A stretch of DNA of 7,030 bases from the NCBI GenBank assembly GCA_012519645.1, contig JAAYPU010000205.1:1-7030 (forward strand), given 5' to 3'. The position numbers were made by a program, and so were the translations under genes. Positions 5,986 through 7,030 of the stretch are shown piece by piece. Source of the DNA: Clostridiales bacterium (GTDB taxonomy: Bacteria > Bacillota > Clostridia > Peptostreptococcales > JAAYPU01). Position 1 is the stretch's first letter, and every line of letters begins with the position of its first letter. Under the pieces are notes generated by a model. It had not been told where the DNA came from and made no database searches. It saw nothing but the letters and a program-made list of their open reading frames with translations.

Positions 5986-6077
5986 ATAACGATAGTTAAG
6001 AGATAGTTAAGCGATAGTAAAGAAATAGTTAAGCGATAGTTAAGCGATAGTAAGCGATAGTAAAGCGATAGTATAGT
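5986..6077 (-). repeat. 11-bp tandem repeat array, copy 2 (inverted)
   Basis: Seven units run from 5994 to 6069 on the plus strand, with partial units on either side. Units 2, 4 and 5 are identical AGTTAAGCGAT (6005-6015, 6027-6037, 6038-6048). The others are AGTTAAGAGAT, AGTAAAGAAAT, a 10-bp AGTAAGCGAT (6049-6058) and AGTAAAGCGAT. Read on the minus strand, the unit is ATCGCTTAACT, the same family as the array at 1781-1835 (ATTGCTTAACT). The array lies between the converging MFS and DUF4846 genes and carries TAA and TAG triplets that recur in every plus-strand frame. Function is unknown. Confidence 0.88.
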
Positions 6078-6090
6078 GGATTTTCCGCCA

Positions 6091-6183
6091 GCACATATTT
6101 ACACTTCACCGAAGGTGTATACTCACACTGTGCGAAGCACATATTTACACTGCTTCGAAGAAGCATAATGATGCTTAGCATCA
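6091..6183. repeat. Array of ~23-nt linker-plus-hairpin units with CGAAG core
   Basis: Three successive units each hold an 11-12-nt linker and a short hairpin with loop GAA. Unit 1 is ATATTTACACTT then CACC-GAA-GGTG (6095-6117). Unit 2 is TATACTCACACT then GTGC-GAA-GCAC (6118-6140). Unit 3 is ATATTTACACT then GCTTC-GAA-GAAGC (6141-6164). A fourth, divergent hairpin TGATGC-TTA-GCATCA follows at 6169-6183. The outer stem bases differ in each unit but remain fully paired, while the closing C-G pair and GAA loop are constant. A 15-bp direct repeat GCACATATTTACACT (6091-6105 and 6137-6151) reflects the same order. The hairpins form on either strand (GAA loops on plus, TTC loops on minus) and could lie in the 3' end of either converging transcript. 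Confidence 0.75.
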
Positions 6184-6186
6184 GTA

Positions 6187-7030
6187 TTATTTCCATGTTT
6201 TCAGGTCTGTAATGTCAAAGATCCATTCGGGCATAATGAGAGTATCCGAAATATCAGCCGAGAACCAAGGCGAATCTTTTACATCCCCTATCAGAATCTG
6301 AATATCCTGTGCCGGCATATAGCTTTGCGCCAGCATGAATATTTTTTCATCTGTTTTTGTATTTATTGCCATATCTACAACGATTACACAATGCCCCGGT
6401 GAACCTCCCTGAATAAAGACATCGCCGATAAACAAGTCGGATAATGGTTTATCTGTCAATTCCTTTTCCAATGACAATGTGGAAGCATAAGCATAAACTA
6501 TATCCAAGTACTTCTGCAGACTTTCGTAAGAATCATTATTTTTTTCGTTTCGTACCCATGAAACGGTATTGCCGATTACGGATATGCCGTAGCCTTCTGC
6601 CCATTTGCTGAAATCTGCAAGGAATCCATTGACAAATCTGAATTTTATTTCATCTTTTCGATTTTCTGAAAACAAATACTCTGCTCTGAGGCGCATGACA
6701 GCATCCGCGCATTGCTGCAAATCCCTTTTGCCAAGGGGGTAATCAACTACAGCCAAGTAAACATTTCGCAGCTTTTCTCTTCCATCATAATATTTTACCT
6801 TAGTGCCTGCGGGTTTTAATTTCAAATTTTGAAGAAAGTGAGCAAAGGAGCCGGCTTGAGTTTCAATTCTTTTGAAGCCGGCAGGAACTTTGAAGCGTTC
6901 GGATATTGTATTGCCGTCTGCATATATCAGGCATTCCGTTACACTTTCAGGCGCAGCATGGATTTTCGGGTCGTCGGTCAGTGGTTTTGAATCGCAGGCA
7001 GATAATAAAATCAGACATATGCATAATAAT
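6187..7030 (-). CDS. DUF4846-family lipoprotein (5' end beyond window)
   Basis: On the minus strand an open frame runs from the window edge to the TAA at 6187-6189, giving 280 visible residues. The first visible residues are hydrophobic and end in a lipobox, LLSAC, with the Cys codon at 6994-6996. Only the initiating Met and a few basic residues of the lipoprotein signal are missing. The mature protein has the DUF4846 pattern: RFKVPAGFKRI and SFAHFLQNLKLKPAG early on, YYDGREKLRNVYLAVVDYPLG, the block QQCADAVMRLRAEYLF, NGFLADFSKWAEGYG, and late FIQGGSPGHCVIVVDMA with its conserved glycines and histidine. It should be anchored to the outer face of the membrane. The family has no established function that I know. 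A TTG at 6825 would give a shorter product, but conserved family sequence continues upstream, so it is not the start. The gene converges on the MFS operon and ends four bases from the last hairpin. Confidence 0.88.
   Translation of the reverse strand, partial: LLCICLILLSACDSKPLTDDPKIHAAPESVTECLIYADGNTISERFKVPAGFKRIETQAGSFAHFLQNLKLKPAGTKVKYYDGREKLRNVYLAVVDYPLGKRDLQQCADAVMRLRAEYLFSENRKDEIKFRFVNGFLADFSKWAEGYGISVIGNTVSWVRNEKNNDSYESLQKYLDIVYAYASTLSLEKELTDKPLSDLFIGDVFIQGGSPGHCVIVVDMAINTKTDEKIFMLAQSYMPAQDIQILIGDVKDSPWFSADISDTLIMPEWIFDITDLKTWK

Noticed and set aside
1781..6077. The inverted arrays as ends of a transposon
   Set aside because: There is no transposase or recombinase gene between them, no target-site duplication could be seen, and the arrays are unequal in length and internally variable.
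5986..6183. The tandem arrays as a CRISPR
   Set aside because: The 11-bp units have no spacers, and the 23-nt units have variable stems with a constant linker, the reverse of a repeat-spacer layout. No cas genes are present.
6169..6183. Hairpin TGATGC-TTA-GCATCA as an intrinsic terminator of the DUF4846 gene
   Set aside because: Read on the minus strand it is only six pairs and is not followed by a T run, so it is better treated as part of the hairpin array.
6187..6825. TTG at 6825 as the start of the DUF4846 gene
   Set aside because: The frame continues upstream to the window edge with family-like sequence and a lipoprotein signal ending in LLSAC, so the true start lies just beyond 7030.

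Overview
The window is low-GC DNA with strong AGGAGG-type ribosome binding sites. It encodes a TfoX-like protein, a MarR-GNAT fusion, a small membrane protein carrying the decarboxylase beta-subunit motif, and a DUF4846 lipoprotein. Together these suggest an anaerobic Firmicute of the class Clostridia; this is inferred from gene content, and the genus cannot be read from the sequence. There are no rRNA or tRNA genes, insertion sequences or CRISPR arrays.

Layout. Left part (63-2162, + strand): a LysR-family regulator, a membrane-anchored J-domain protein, then a small TfoX N-terminal-domain protein. An array of 11-bp tandem repeats fills the gap before the TfoX gene and runs into its ribosome binding site. 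Centre (2186-4133, + strand): a 19-bp perfect palindrome that is both a terminator and part of the next promoter, a MarR-GNAT fusion protein ending in a good terminator, and a single-gene unit for a VCBS/FG-GAP-like protein. Right part: a 315-bp stretch with no convincing gene, then a two-gene unit (4449-5949, + strand) of a 97-residue membrane protein with the GGADGPT motif and an MFS exporter. On the minus strand, converging on it, is a DUF4846 lipoprotein whose first few codons lie beyond the right edge.

The least explained DNA is the convergent gap at 5950-6186. It holds, in order, a hairpin that buries a perfect Shine-Dalgarno and a nine-residue TTG reading frame; seven units of the same 11-bp repeat seen at 1781-1835 but in opposite orientation; and an array of about 23-nt units. 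Each unit of the last array is a near-constant 11-12-nt linker followed by a small hairpin. The stem sequences change from unit to unit while pairing is kept, and the core CGAAG stays constant. These arrays are the best candidates for something undescribed.

How the genes work together: no single pathway is visible. The likely transcription units are LysR (possibly with the J-domain gene and the TfoX gene by read-through), the self-regulated MarR-GNAT gene, the VCBS gene, the small membrane protein plus MFS pair, and the DUF4846 gene. The regulators and the exporter hint at sensing and export of small molecules, but no ligand can be assigned.
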